Positions 26,549 through 34,786 of a DNA stretch of 64,000 nt are shown here, one piece after another (the first letter of the stretch is position 1; every line of letters starts with the position of its first letter). The notes under the pieces were generated by a model that had not been told where the DNA came from, searched no databases, and saw only the letters and a list, made by a program, of their open reading frames with translations. The stretch is taken from positions 41,037 to 105,036 of the forward strand of contig SIHQ01000018.1 of assembly GCA_004762125.1 (NCBI GenBank). The letters run 5' to 3'. Source of the DNA: Oceanospirillales bacterium. GTDB lineage: Bacteria > Pseudomonadota > Gammaproteobacteria > Pseudomonadales > Endozoicomonadaceae. The translations under genes and the position numbers were made by a program.

Positions 26549-26569
26549 AACTTAACGTAATGTTAAGTT
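26549..26569. promoter_or_regulatory. Perfect palindrome, candidate operator
   Basis: AACTTAAC-GTAAT-GTTAAGTT (8-bp arms, 5-bp spacer) lies 20 bp upstream of the LuxR-like gene. A related TTAATGTTAA string occurs directly before the repressor gene (about 27379-27390), so one regulator may bind both. The rest of the gap to 26824 also has GCCAGCTA (26660) with its inverse TAGCTGGC (26705), and no gene. Confidence 0.5.
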
Positions 26570-26824
26570 ATCGTTTAAGGTTAGGTTTTGTCAAGAGCAA
26601 TGTCAGCTTTTAGGGAAGAAAGAGTGTGGAGAGTGGTGTGATCTGGTGGGTAATCTGCAGCCAGCTATAAGGAGAGTGGTTCTATATATACCCACGAATA
26701 AAATTAGCTGGCGATTTGTTAGTGCTGGTAGGTTGACTGTTGTCGCGGATCACTGGAAATGGGAAGGGGCTGGCCGGTTATTGCAGGTTGGGTAAAAGGA
26801 ACGGATAACCGCTGCTCGTGATCA

Positions 26825-27376
26825 TCACAGGTAGTGCTTGAGAATATAGAGGCTCGTGGGTTGCTGGGCCTCATCAAACAACAGGTACACATCAGCAAAG
26901 AACATGGGCTGCGTCTTTAGTAGCTCATAATCTGTGGTGGGTGCCATCTGGGTTTTGATGGTCATGCCAGGATAAACGTCAGGCAGTGAACATACCCAGT
27001 CACGATTATCATCACTCGTACTTATTACCACCACTGGCGTATAGCTGTAACGGCCATTGTCTGTTGCGCTGGTTAATGGCTTGCGTCGTTCAATCACTTC
27101 TACATTGGGTGGCGTGTAGTCAGGCATGACCGGATCCATAGGACCGGTACCCAGCTGTAACCACTCCACATTCACTCGTAAAAATTTACCGACCTTCTCA
27201 TGAGTGGCCTTTCTTGGTGCGGTAGTAACGGCATTTTCAATATTCAGAATGGACAGGCGATTCACACCGATCTCGGCAGCAAGATCAGCCTGGGTTATCT
27301 GGTGCGGCAGATTAAGCCGATCTTTTGCGGTTTTACGGGCTACGAGGTAGCGCTGATCCATGGGCATCTTTTTCAT
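26825..27376 (-). CDS. CI-like phage repressor
   Basis: A 183-residue protein with an N-terminal XRE-type helix-turn-helix (QITQADLAAEIGVNRLSILNIENA, about 27-50), divergent from a Cro-like gene. This is the standard immunity layout. The C-terminal half has strands but no obvious S24 peptidase Ser/Lys dyad and no Ala-Gly cleavage site. RecA-stimulated self-cleavage therefore looks unlikely, and induction would need another route (see the LexA box at 59954). Confidence 0.85.
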   Translation of the reverse strand: MKKMPMDQRYLVARKTAKDRLNLPHQITQADLAAEIGVNRLSILNIENAVTTAPRKATHEKVGKFLRVNVEWLQLGTGPMDPVMPDYTPPNVEVIERRKPLTSATDNGRYSYTPVVVISTSDDNRDWVCSLPDVYPGMTIKTQMAPTTDYELLKTQPMFFADVYLLFDEAQQPTSLYILKHYL

Positions 27377-27456
27377 ACCTTAATGTTAATTACATCTCTA
27401 TAGACTACGCACCTATACATTTAAAATTTATCACTTGTCTTTTTCGACGTCTTTAC

Positions 27457-27486
27457 TTGTAACTAGACACGACGTTTAGTTATATT
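27457..27486 (+). promoter_or_regulatory. Rightward early promoter with operator
   Basis: TTGTAA (27457-27462) and TATATT (27481-27486) with an 18-base spacer lie just before the cro-like start. An inverted repeat TAACTA (27460-27465)/TAGTTA (27477-27482) falls across the promoter. Bound repressor there would block RNA polymerase, as at lambda PR. Confidence 0.6.
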
Positions 27487-27494
27487 ATCTATCT

Positions 27495-27713
27495 ATGAGC
27501 ACAAAATCATTTGAAGAACTTAAACGCTTCTTCGGCAATCGCCAGAGAAGCATTGCAGCAGCCGTCGGCGAAAGCGAATACACAGTCTCCAACTGGAAGA
27601 GAAGGGGTATTCCCCCTGAGAAAGGCTCTCTTATTGAAGACGTGACCGGGGGAGTAGTCACTGCCAAGCAAATCAGCAGAGACCGTGAACTCACTAAAGC
27701 CAGCAGGGCATAA
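27495..27713 (+). CDS. Cro-like repressor
   Basis: A 72-residue Cro/YdaS-type helix-turn-helix protein: NRQRSIAAAVGESEYTVSNWKRRGIPPEKG is the HTH with the typical W and GIPP ending. First rightward early gene, divergent from the CI-like gene across a 118-bp operator region. Confidence 0.85.
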   Translation: MSTKSFEELKRFFGNRQRSIAAAVGESEYTVSNWKRRGIPPEKGSLIEDVTGGVVTAKQISRDRELTKASRA

Positions 27714-27789
27714 CTTAACTCTGACAGCTGGTAGATAAGTTGGCTATGTCCAAAGTGACATACAGAAGAAAAAAGAGAGATCAGGGATT

Positions 27790-28017
27790 ATGGACGACGC
27801 AGACCGTGCAGGTATCGAGATAGAGCGGCAGGAAGCTAGAGCGCTTAAGAAGATCCAACTGAAGCAGCAGTTCACTGTTGAAGATTCTGCTGATGACTGT
27901 GAACAGTGTGGCAACCAAATCCCCAGTGCCCGCCAGATCGCCTCCCCCGGTTGCACCATGTGCGTGGAATGCGCCAGTCGTGCAGAACAAGAAAAAGGCC
28001 AGTTTCGAACGTATTAA
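27790..28017 (+). CDS. TraR/DksA-type zinc-finger protein
   Basis: A 75-residue protein with CEQC-x17-CVEC, exactly the C-x2-C-x17-C-x2-C of DksA/TraR. TraR proteins of phages and plasmids enter the RNA polymerase secondary channel and mimic DksA plus ppGpp. Acidic N-terminus MDDADRAGIEIERQEARAL fits the tip region. Followed by a strong terminator. Confidence 0.85.
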   Translation: MDDADRAGIEIERQEARALKKIQLKQQFTVEDSADDCEQCGNQIPSARQIASPGCTMCVECASRAEQEKGQFRTY

Positions 28018-28031
28018 ACACCAGGCAATAA

Positions 28032-28065
28032 AAAACCCCGAGTCCGTGGAAAGAAGCGGGGTTTT
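28032..28065 (+). terminator. Early terminator after the TraR-like gene
   Basis: AAAACCCCG (28032-28040) pairs with CGGGGTTTT (28057-28065). It lies between the early regulators and the replication gene, where lambda-type phages place an antitermination-controlled terminator. Confidence 0.7.
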
Positions 28066-28145
28066 CGATTCATCCAACCAAGGTAAGGAAAAAATGAATA
28101 ACTCAATTATCGACAGGATCGCGGTTAATTGCAAGGGGGTGAGCC

Positions 28146-29132
28146 ATGGGTGATGTCGTTCAGGCTCAGTTTGGTCAACAGAAGGAAAAGGAAAGCAGGA
28201 AGGTGTCCCTGAATGATGGTTATACCCGCACTGCTGATGAGTTGATTGAAGAACTGGCTCGCACTGATCTGTCAGGCCGTGAGTTCAGAGTGTTGCTGGT
28301 GGTCATTCGTAAGACCTTCGGTTTTGGTAAGAGCGTTGACTGGATCGCACTGCCTCAGTTTATAGAGATGATGACCAAAGGTGATAAAGGCACTCTTCAG
28401 AAGCACCATATTTCAACGCTTATTAAAGGGCTGGTGGCTCGTCGCATTCTTCTGAGAAAGGTTCAGGGCCGTGATCAGAAGCTGGGCATTAACTCGGTTG
28501 TTACTGAATGGCAGGAGAAGCCAAAAGCGATCAAAAAATCATCAAGTAAACCATCAAATAACGGGGTTACCAAAAATGGTAACGAACGCTCTGAAAAAGG
28601 TAACAAACCTTCAGAAAAAGGTAACGGACGCTCTGTTTTAGGTAACCACAATAAACAAGAAACAAATAAAGAATTAAAAGACTCTTCGTCTGAACTAACG
28701 TCCAGACCAGCTGATCGACCTGATGCCGTTGTTCAATCTCCAAATGGCAAAAAATGGGGCGAGGCAGTAGACCTCCAACTGGCACAGGCCATCTACGAGC
28801 GAGTGAAAGAGATTACGGAATCCACCAGAGAACCTAACTGGGCTGACTGGTCAAACGTCATTCGACTGATGCGAGAGAAGGACCAGCGAGAACCTGAGCA
28901 TATCGGCGCACTGTTCAGCTGGGCGAATCAGGACAGTTTCTGGAAAACCAATATCCTGTCGCCTTCCAGTCTGCGGGATAAATGGGGAAAGCTGGCGGCC
29001 AAGCGCCACGAGGAAAGGAATGGCTCAAAGGCCCATAGCAACGGCCGCACCCAGAAGACAACCGCTGAAAAACTAACGGACACCGATTGGGCGGAAGGGC
29101 TGGAGTACGACTTTACGGAGGAAGACCAATGA
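28146..29132 (+). CDS. Replication initiator, O-like
   Basis: A 328-residue protein. The N-terminal domain (about 20-125) is a phage O-type origin-binding domain: DGYTRTADELIEELARTDLSGREFRVLLVVIRKTFGFGKS, then an HTH with THQKHHI-like spacing. The middle (residues 140-170) is a low-complexity stretch that encodes 21-bp iterons. The C-terminal part (EPNWADWSNVIRLMRE...) may bind the host helicase loader. RBS GGGGGTGAG precedes the ATG. The stop is ATGA-coupled to rha. Confidence 0.85.
   Translation: MGDVVQAQFGQQKEKESRKVSLNDGYTRTADELIEELARTDLSGREFRVLLVVIRKTFGFGKSVDWIALPQFIEMMTKGDKGTLQKHHISTLIKGLVARRILLRKVQGRDQKLGINSVVTEWQEKPKAIKKSSSKPSNNGVTKNGNERSEKGNKPSEKGNGRSVLGNHNKQETNKELKDSSSELTSRPADRPDAVVQSPNGKKWGEAVDLQLAQAIYERVKEITESTREPNWADWSNVIRLMREKDQREPEHIGALFSWANQDSFWKTNILSPSSLRDKWGKLAAKRHEERNGSKAHSNGRTQKTTAEKLTDTDWAEGLEYDFTEEDQ
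28565..28675. other. Putative replication origin with iterons inside the O-like gene
   Basis: GGTAAC occurs at 28578, 28599, 28620 and 28641, exactly 21 bp apart; three full units have the pattern GGTAAC-n2-AC-n2-TC-n-G. An inverted copy GGTTACC lies at 28565. An A-rich stretch (28648-28680) follows and could melt. Lambda also keeps its origin as iterons in the O gene. Confidence 0.7.
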
Positions 29133-29920
29133 GCAGCATGTTACCGGCACAGAACGGTGTTCAGGTTGTCACCATGAGCTCCCGAGAGATAGCCATACTC
29201 TGCGACAAAGAACACCGGAATGTTAAACGAGACATTGTCAGCACCTGTGAGCAGCTTGGGGTTGATGTGCTCAGTTTTGAGCGCATTTATCACGACCAAC
29301 TGAACAGACCCCAAACTGAGTTTGTTCTCGATAAGTCTCTGACACTGACCATCGTTTCCGGTTACAGCGTGAAGCTTCGGCATCGGATCGTCACACGACT
29401 GGAAGAACTGGAAAGCCAATATCAGGCACCCGCCAAAACACTGGATTCTATTTCCAGAAAAGACTTGGCGCTGATGCTGCTGGAAAGTGAAGAGGAAAAA
29501 GAACGTCTGGTGCTGGATAAGCAGGAAGCTCAGCAAGAAGCTGAACGACTCAATCATGTGTGCAACGTAGTTACTCGTCAGTTTGTCGCTGGCCAGACGG
29601 CAGCCGCCTTTTGCAAAACACTGAATGGCGTAAACACTCAGGAAGTGCAGAGCTGGTTAGCCAGTCGTGGTCATCTGATCAACGAAGGTAAGTACGGTTT
29701 TCGCCCTAGCTGCCAGACCCGAGACAAGTATTTCAAAGAGTCTCACAGCACGTTCAATAACAAGATGCACTATCAGGCCCAGCTGACTCAGAAGGGTTGC
29801 AAGTGGCTGTATAAAAAATATCTAAAAACAGAGCTGCCTATGAAAGCCGGTTGGGATGGTGAGTTTACTCATGCGGTGTTTGAAGGCTCGAACGTGGTAG
29901 CGATCAGGGAGGTGGCGTGA
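29129..29920 (+). CDS. Rha-family phage regulatory protein
   Basis: The N-terminal domain (about 10-105) is Rha: MSSREIAILCDKEHRNVKRDI and later RPQTEFVLDKSLTLTIVSGYS. A coiled segment (ESEEEKERLVLDKQEAQQEAERL) leads into a C-terminal antirepressor-like KilA-C type domain (FCKTLNGVNTQEVQSWLASRG). Rha interferes with phage growth in hosts lacking IHF. The ATG at 29129 overlaps the O-like stop (ATGA). Confidence 0.85.
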   Translation: MSSMLPAQNGVQVVTMSSREIAILCDKEHRNVKRDIVSTCEQLGVDVLSFERIYHDQLNRPQTEFVLDKSLTLTIVSGYSVKLRHRIVTRLEELESQYQAPAKTLDSISRKDLALMLLESEEEKERLVLDKQEAQQEAERLNHVCNVVTRQFVAGQTAAAFCKTLNGVNTQEVQSWLASRGHLINEGKYGFRPSCQTRDKYFKESHSTFNNKMHYQAQLTQKGCKWLYKKYLKTELPMKAGWDGEFTHAVFEGSNVVAIREVA

Positions 29921-30474
29921 TGCACACAAGATCAAGAGTCAGACTTGAGAATCGCAAGAGAGTGGATCAGCTCATCAAGCAAGAGAAAGACGCGGCCACT
30001 ATTGCCAGGGAGCTGGATATCTCCGTTGAAGTGGTCGGTGAACATCGCCGTGCTTTGGGCTACCCGACGTTCCGTGAAATGAAGGCGGAGCGAAGAATGG
30101 CTGAAATTCTTGAGTTGCTGAAACAAGGGGTTAATCGAGAAGTAATAGCCGAGCGGTTGGATGTCAGTACCAAGCTTGTTGATAACCACAGGCGCCAGCT
30201 AGGGCTGATCGGTAAGGCGAGAGCCAAGCTGACTGACGCTACTCAAGATGAAATCTGGTACCTGAGAACTATTGAAAAGCTGACGGTTAACCAGATCGTT
30301 GAGCGGGTGGGCGTTCATTCTACTACTGTCTGCAAGGTTGTGAGAAGTCGTAAAAAAGGGACGGGTTACAGCAATAAAGGGAAATCTCTGGCACCAGAAA
30401 ACAACCCTGAGCACGGAGCAGCGAACCGTTTGTTAATGCAGCCATGGAGACCGGGTCTTGGAGTTTACGCTTAA
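29920..30474 (+). CDS. HTH-repeat phage protein
   Basis: A 184-residue protein with three successive helix-turn-helix units: DAATIARELDISVEVVGEHRRALG, NREVIAERLDVSTKLVDNHRRQLG and TVNQIVERVGVHSTTVCKVVRS. It probably binds DNA; the role is unknown. ATG at 29920 follows GGGAGG and overlaps the rha stop. Confidence 0.7.
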   Translation: MHTRSRVRLENRKRVDQLIKQEKDAATIARELDISVEVVGEHRRALGYPTFREMKAERRMAEILELLKQGVNREVIAERLDVSTKLVDNHRRQLGLIGKARAKLTDATQDEIWYLRTIEKLTVNQIVERVGVHSTTVCKVVRSRKKGTGYSNKGKSLAPENNPEHGAANRLLMQPWRPGLGVYA

Positions 30475-30506
30475 GCAGTTTCTAGCCACTAGTCAGGAAT
30501 ACTTCA

Positions 30507-30614
30507 ATGATCAGGGACGTGGAAAAGAAAACCCGGTGGATAGAAAGGGTGTGTGCCGTGATGTTCGTGGCACTACTGCTACTGACCGGCATCATGCAAG
30601 GAATGGGGTGGTGA
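30507..30614 (+). CDS. Small single-pass membrane protein
   Basis: A 35-residue product with one hydrophobic segment (VCAVMFVALLLLTGIMQGM) after a basic start (MIRDVEKKTRW). AGGA stands 9 bases before the ATG and the stop abuts the next start. Not recognised; typical of phage small genes. Confidence 0.5.
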   Translation: MIRDVEKKTRWIERVCAVMFVALLLLTGIMQGMGW

Positions 30615-30767
30615 ATGGAGCTAAGAAGAGGGATCCGTCGTGCAGAGTTGGTTTTTCTCATGGCCCATCATCATCACTTGATCATGAGGCCTGAATTGAT
30701 TATTCATCAACCTTCTCGCGTCACCACAGAAAAGCCATGGCTTAGAAAGAAAAAAGGGCGTTCATGA
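30615..30767 (+). CDS. Small phage protein
   Basis: A 50-residue basic product (MELRRGIRRAELVFLMAHHHH...) ending KPWLRKKKGRS. It begins directly after the previous stop and ends ATGA-coupled to the resolvase gene, which supports real translation. Function unknown. Confidence 0.5.
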   Translation: MELRRGIRRAELVFLMAHHHHLIMRPELIIHQPSRVTTEKPWLRKKKGRS

Positions 30768-31228
30768 TTATTGGAATTGATCCGGATTTAGATAAAAACG
30801 GAGTAGCACTGGTGGAGGGTGACAAGATCGTCAGCCTTCACGGTCTTCGATTTGTTGAATTGCTCAGGCTGATGGATCAGTACCCGGATGCCACTTATGT
30901 ATTGGAAGACGTAGAAGCCAATAAGCCTACTTTTAATCGTGGCATCACAAACCGTAAGCAAGAGAACAAGATCTCCCAGAATGTGGGGCAGGTGAAAGGG
31001 GTTGCCCGAATCATTGGCCAGTGCCTGGAAGACAAAGACTGTCGGTTTATTAAAGCAGCTCCTCTTAAAGGCATTCATAAGAAGGCTAAAAACGATAAAG
31101 CTTTCTTTAACCAGTTGACTGGGTGGGAAGGGCAAAGCAACCAGGACAAAAGAGATGCTGCTCTGCTGGCCAAATACGGCATTCGTCCAGGGCAATATGT
31201 GCCAAGACCGTCAGAGGTGCCGCATTGA
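30764..31228 (+). CDS. RuvC-like Holliday junction resolvase
   Basis: A 154-residue RNase H-fold nuclease. Acidic residues of the RuvC type: Asp6 in IIGIDPDL, Glu48 in YVLEDVEANK, and Asp128/Asp131 in NQDKRDAALLAKYG. In lambdoid phages this position is held by Rap, Rus or RuvC-like enzymes that trim branched DNA before packaging. Confidence 0.85.
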   Translation: MIIGIDPDLDKNGVALVEGDKIVSLHGLRFVELLRLMDQYPDATYVLEDVEANKPTFNRGITNRKQENKISQNVGQVKGVARIIGQCLEDKDCRFIKAAPLKGIHKKAKNDKAFFNQLTGWEGQSNQDKRDAALLAKYGIRPGQYVPRPSEVPH

Positions 31229-31542
31229 GCAACAAGATTAATCACAAGGATCAAAGCCATGCATTCAATGAGCGGAAAATCCTTGTGTGTCCTGCCAAAT
31301 GTAACGATGGCGCAGTGATTACATCGGACAATTTTACGGCCTGTGTTGTTTGTGGTGGTTATGGGCTGGTGGACGCTGAAACCAAAGAAGCTATGCACCC
31401 GGCAGAGATCACTCGGCAGTTGTTGTGGAGGCTGAGAAACGAGAAGAAGAGCAGCAATGTTATGCGCTCACGACTGGTGGAATTGAGAGCAAGGTTGCCG
31501 GCGGAGAATCCGGTTTATCCAGAAGGCTCAAGCCACGAGTAA
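31225..31542 (+). CDS. Zinc-binding phage protein
   Basis: A 105-residue protein. TTG start at 31225 with AGAGGTG 7 bases ahead and a TTGA overlap with the resolvase stop. CPAKC...CVVCGGYG forms a C-x3-C-x15-C-x2-C-like zinc site. Function unknown. Confidence 0.6.
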   Translation: MSNKINHKDQSHAFNERKILVCPAKCNDGAVITSDNFTACVVCGGYGLVDAETKEAMHPAEITRQLLWRLRNEKKSSNVMRSRLVELRARLPAENPVYPEGSSHE

Positions 31543-31572
31543 AACGATTCAGTTGTATTCGAAGGGGGAAGA

Positions 31573-32169
31573 ATGCAAATAGGATCCGCAAGCACCGCAA
31601 TACACGACGCCTACGCCATCGGCTTTATTGGCAAAGGACAAGACATGGAAAAGATGCTGTCCATGGACTTTAAATCAAGCAGGGGATTCAGGGATATGAA
31701 CTGGCACCATGTCGACAAGTGTGAAGCAGGATTGATCATTGCTGAGCTGTCCAGATTGCCAGTGCATTTACAAGCTTGGGCCATTTGGTGTCATGGACCA
31801 AGGTTGCCCGAGTATATGCCAGAGCAGGGCCGTTTCTTTACCTGGCTGAATGACGATGTGGGTATCAAGCTGCTGGAACAAGAGCTGGAGCGTGAAAAGA
31901 AGTTCAGTGTTGGTCAGCTGGAAAAGATCCGCACAGTGGTGGCATGCACGGCTATGGATTACCAACACTTTGCGATAACAGGTCAGCATGAGTTTCCGGT
32001 GAGTAAGATCCAGAAGTTCAGTGGTATACAGCGTCAGAACTGGAAACGTGATTTTCAGCAGTGGCATTCTTACGCCTGGAACTTGTGTGATGAGTTGGAT
32101 CGGGAGGTGTTGCCGCTGGTGGGTGGGGTGTTGGGGAGGATAAAAAATGGGTTAAGCAATAGCGCTTGA
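31573..32169 (+). CDS. Hypothetical protein at the late-regulator position
   Basis: A 198-residue protein, helical, with WAIWCHGPRLPEY and several scattered Cys/His but no clear motif. It lies between the resolvase and the lysis/packaging genes, where lambda carries the Q antiterminator; an antitermination role is possible by position only. Last gene of the early operon. Confidence 0.6.
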   Translation: MQIGSASTAIHDAYAIGFIGKGQDMEKMLSMDFKSSRGFRDMNWHHVDKCEAGLIIAELSRLPVHLQAWAIWCHGPRLPEYMPEQGRFFTWLNDDVGIKLLEQELEREKKFSVGQLEKIRTVVACTAMDYQHFAITGQHEFPVSKIQKFSGIQRQNWKRDFQQWHSYAWNLCDELDREVLPLVGGVLGRIKNGLSNSA

Positions 32170-32227
32170 TTACCGCTCATAAATGCTTAACTATGCCGTC
32201 CAAAATAATTAATACTAACGGACGGTT

Positions 32228-33157
32228 ATGCAATTCAATAAGGAACTTAAGGCAGCTCTATATTCTCGCCTATCTAGCCCTGTATTTATAACCTTCGCTA
32301 TTTTCTGGGCTATTTTTAATTTTGATGCTGCGTTAATTCTATTTTTCAAAGACATAGAAATTTCAGAAAAAATAGAATTACTGAGGGCGGAGTATTTAGC
32401 TAGCGCTTGGACGACTTTTTGGAAGCCTGCTTTGTATACAGCAGGATACCAGTTCACGTATCCAATAATTAACGCAATTTCATTTTGGTGGAATACTAAA
32501 GCAAGAGTTTGGAAGGAGACGAAAAAAGTAAATCTCGAGGTAAAAAAGCCTATATCCATTAAAGAACATCAAGCATTGAGGATGAGAATATCTGAGCTTG
32601 ATGAGCTTTATTCAGATTCCATTAACGAAAAATCTGAAAAAGAAATAAAAATTTTAGAGCTAGAAAATAATCTAAAAGTGAAGAGTTTAGAGAAAAAAAA
32701 TCATTCAGAAAAGCATGCTATGGAAATAAGTCACGAAAATGTAAAGTATGCAGAACTTTTGAAAGAGCATAAGGAATACGTTCAAATTTTTTCTAATGCG
32801 GCGCAAGCCCGTGAGGATGAGCAGAACGAACACGCTCAAGTTCTTGCTAATCTGACGCAAGCCTATGAGGATGAAAAGAAAGGTGCTATTTCGTTAAAAG
32901 CTGCACTTCGGCGGGAGATGAAAGAAATAGAAACCGATCTAACGAAGCATTCTGAGCTTGAATCTGAAGTTAAAAGACTGCGTCGAGATATTTTAGTCGA
33001 AAAGTCAGTATTTGTTGATTTAAATGGTGTGCTAGATTCGTACTATGTAGGTCAAGATAAAATTAAGAACATCATGCATGACCTAAGACTGACACGTCTC
33101 AAAAATAGTAAAAAAAGCGTAGATGCATTAGCCCACCACTCCCGCGCGCCCATTTGA
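32228..33157 (+). CDS. Membrane-anchored coiled-coil protein (moron)
   Basis: A 309-residue protein with two N-terminal hydrophobic segments (PVFITFAIFWAIFNFDAALIL and ALYTAGYQFTYPIINAISFWW), then a long charged coiled coil (about 110-260) with repeated AQxxEDEQ/AQAYEDEK motifs, and a C-terminal helical end. AT-rich compared with phage genes. Position next to an Abi-like gene suggests a superinfection or defence role, which is unproven. Confidence 0.65.
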   Translation: MQFNKELKAALYSRLSSPVFITFAIFWAIFNFDAALILFFKDIEISEKIELLRAEYLASAWTTFWKPALYTAGYQFTYPIINAISFWWNTKARVWKETKKVNLEVKKPISIKEHQALRMRISELDELYSDSINEKSEKEIKILELENNLKVKSLEKKNHSEKHAMEISHENVKYAELLKEHKEYVQIFSNAAQAREDEQNEHAQVLANLTQAYEDEKKGAISLKAALRREMKEIETDLTKHSELESEVKRLRRDILVEKSVFVDLNGVLDSYYVGQDKIKNIMHDLRLTRLKNSKKSVDALAHHSRAPI

Positions 33158-33184
33158 TTTCTGATTACACATTTGAGACAATAT

Positions 33185-33299
33185 TTCTATTGTAGACAAA
33201 CCTTATCCAATTCATGGAGTGGGGTTTTTTTATGCCTGTTTAAAGGCACTTAACCAGAGGTGGAGATGCATTATGTAATCCTTCTGGTTTTATTGGTGT
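33185..33299 (+). repeat. 115-bp direct repeat, copy A
   Basis: About 94% identical to 34672-34786 (offset 1487). It contains a terminator-like hairpin with T-run, then a ribosome site and the first codons of a small signal-peptide protein. The two copies flank the Abi-like gene. Confidence 0.85.
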
Positions 33300-33373
33300 T
33301 GGTGACTGTCATCAGTAAAAACAGGGGTTTAGATAATGGTATGTCTGAAAGTTATGTTATTTTCTAGATCGTA
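33266..33373 (+). pseudogene. Truncated duplicate of the signal-peptide protein start
   Basis: MHYVILLVLLVLVTVIS is followed after 35 codons by a stop. It copies the start of the gene at 34753 and has AGAGGTGG ahead of the ATG, but nothing of the mature part. By-product of the repeat that flanks the Abi-like gene. Confidence 0.55.
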
Positions 33374-33421
33374 AATACTGCTCGTGAAGGATGATGTTAT
33401 GTCAATAATCATTGCTGGGGA

Positions 33422-34546
33422 ATGAATAACCTTCACAATAATTTGTACCTGAAGCATACTTTCATATTGTTTTGGTATTGGTCATTAAAAAGTATGTTTG
33501 AGAAGAAAGATAAAATTGCTTTTGGGGTTGCTGGTGTAATCATTCTTGCGTCTTTAACTCCATATATTTATTCAATGTGGCCATTAGGTTTTTCACCGGA
33601 AAATGATGACTGGGGGGATTTCGGTTCGTATATCGGAGGGACGCTTGGACCAGTCTGTGCATTACTCAGTGTGTATTACATCCTTAGATCAACAACGCAG
33701 CAGCTAGTGGCCAACAAAACAGATGTTGATAGGCAGCTAGAGGCAGCTAGACAAGCAGAGAGAGTTAGTCGTTTGGAAGAGCGGTTATATTTTGAGCTAA
33801 GAGAGTTCGAGAAATTATGCAGTAAGCAGCATTCTTCAAAGCTATTGTATCTAAGAATATCAAAAATATTTCCCGAGTTAAAAGTGAGGCCGGAAACTGA
33901 GAACACATATAATGTAAACATGCTCATAAACAAAGAGGATCAAGTAGAATTTGACAGACCTAATGAGATAAGTACCTTGAATGTTTTGCAAGAATTTAAA
34001 AAACTTATTGAATGGAGTATTAAGAGTCTAGATTCTTACTCAGAACTAAGCGGGTCAAATTTCAATGCGGAAGTTTATAAGCTGCTTGCAAAAAACATAT
34101 ACGAAGATGACGCATTATTCATTAGTGATGATATAAATAAATTGTATTTATCAATTGCATTTATCAACTCATTGGTTTCAGATTTAATTAAGGAAGGTTA
34201 TGATATTTCACTAATTAATCATCTCATTTCTCGAATATACGTTCCAGCTGTATATCTTAATAGAATTGGTGTTGTTCCAAAGGATTTACTATATTCGTTA
34301 TATATGTATCGTTCATTACCATTATCGAAAAATGGCTCTAGTTTTGTTTCTAGTATTGAAAAACTACTGATTGATGACTTAAATGAATCCTTAGGTATCG
34401 AATTTGATCGGAATTTCTCTGATATATCCTACAAAGTACTTGATCCAGATGATGGTGTGGCGTTTGCTTATTTCATTATTAAGAATACAGAAACAGATAC
34501 AATTTATGAGAGGGGTCAGAATAAGAATTGGTACAAGAGAAAGTGA
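33422..34546 (+). CDS. AbiC-like phage abortive-infection protein (moron)
   Basis: A 374-residue protein. N-terminal membrane segment IAFGVAGVIILASLTPYIY (32-50), then DDWGDFGSYIGGTLGPVCALLSVYYIL (62-88). This DFG..IGGTLGP pattern before a second membrane helix, a coiled linker and an AT-rich helical C-terminus is typical of putative AbiC-like proteins that stop growth of other phages. ATG 33494 is an alternative start. Flanked by 115-bp direct repeats, so it may be a mobile cassette inside the prophage. Confidence 0.6.
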   Translation: MNNLHNNLYLKHTFILFWYWSLKSMFEKKDKIAFGVAGVIILASLTPYIYSMWPLGFSPENDDWGDFGSYIGGTLGPVCALLSVYYILRSTTQQLVANKTDVDRQLEAARQAERVSRLEERLYFELREFEKLCSKQHSSKLLYLRISKIFPELKVRPETENTYNVNMLINKEDQVEFDRPNEISTLNVLQEFKKLIEWSIKSLDSYSELSGSNFNAEVYKLLAKNIYEDDALFISDDINKLYLSIAFINSLVSDLIKEGYDISLINHLISRIYVPAVYLNRIGVVPKDLLYSLYMYRSLPLSKNGSSFVSSIEKLLIDDLNESLGIEFDRNFSDISYKVLDPDDGVAFAYFIIKNTETDTIYERGQNKNWYKRK

Positions 34547-34671
34547 AGAAATACAGTGTGATTAAGAGTGACCCACTCCTAGATAAGATTAATGATACGA
34601 AAGAAAGAGTTTTAATCACTGAAGGCTAAGAAACTCAGAGTTGACTCTAGATTACAAAAAAAGCATCATAG

Positions 34672-34786
34672 TTCTATCGTAGACAAACCTCACCCAATTC
34701 ATGGAGTGGGGTTTTTTTATGCCTGTTTAAAGGCACTTAATCAGAGGTGGAGATGCATTATGTAATCCTTCTACTTTTACTGGTGT
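34672..34786 (+). repeat. 115-bp direct repeat, copy B (with terminator)
   Basis: Copy of 33185-33299 with about seven differences. Contains AAACCTCAC (34685-34693) pairing with GTGGGGTTT followed by T residues, a terminator for the Abi-like gene, and the start of the gene at 34753. Confidence 0.85.
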
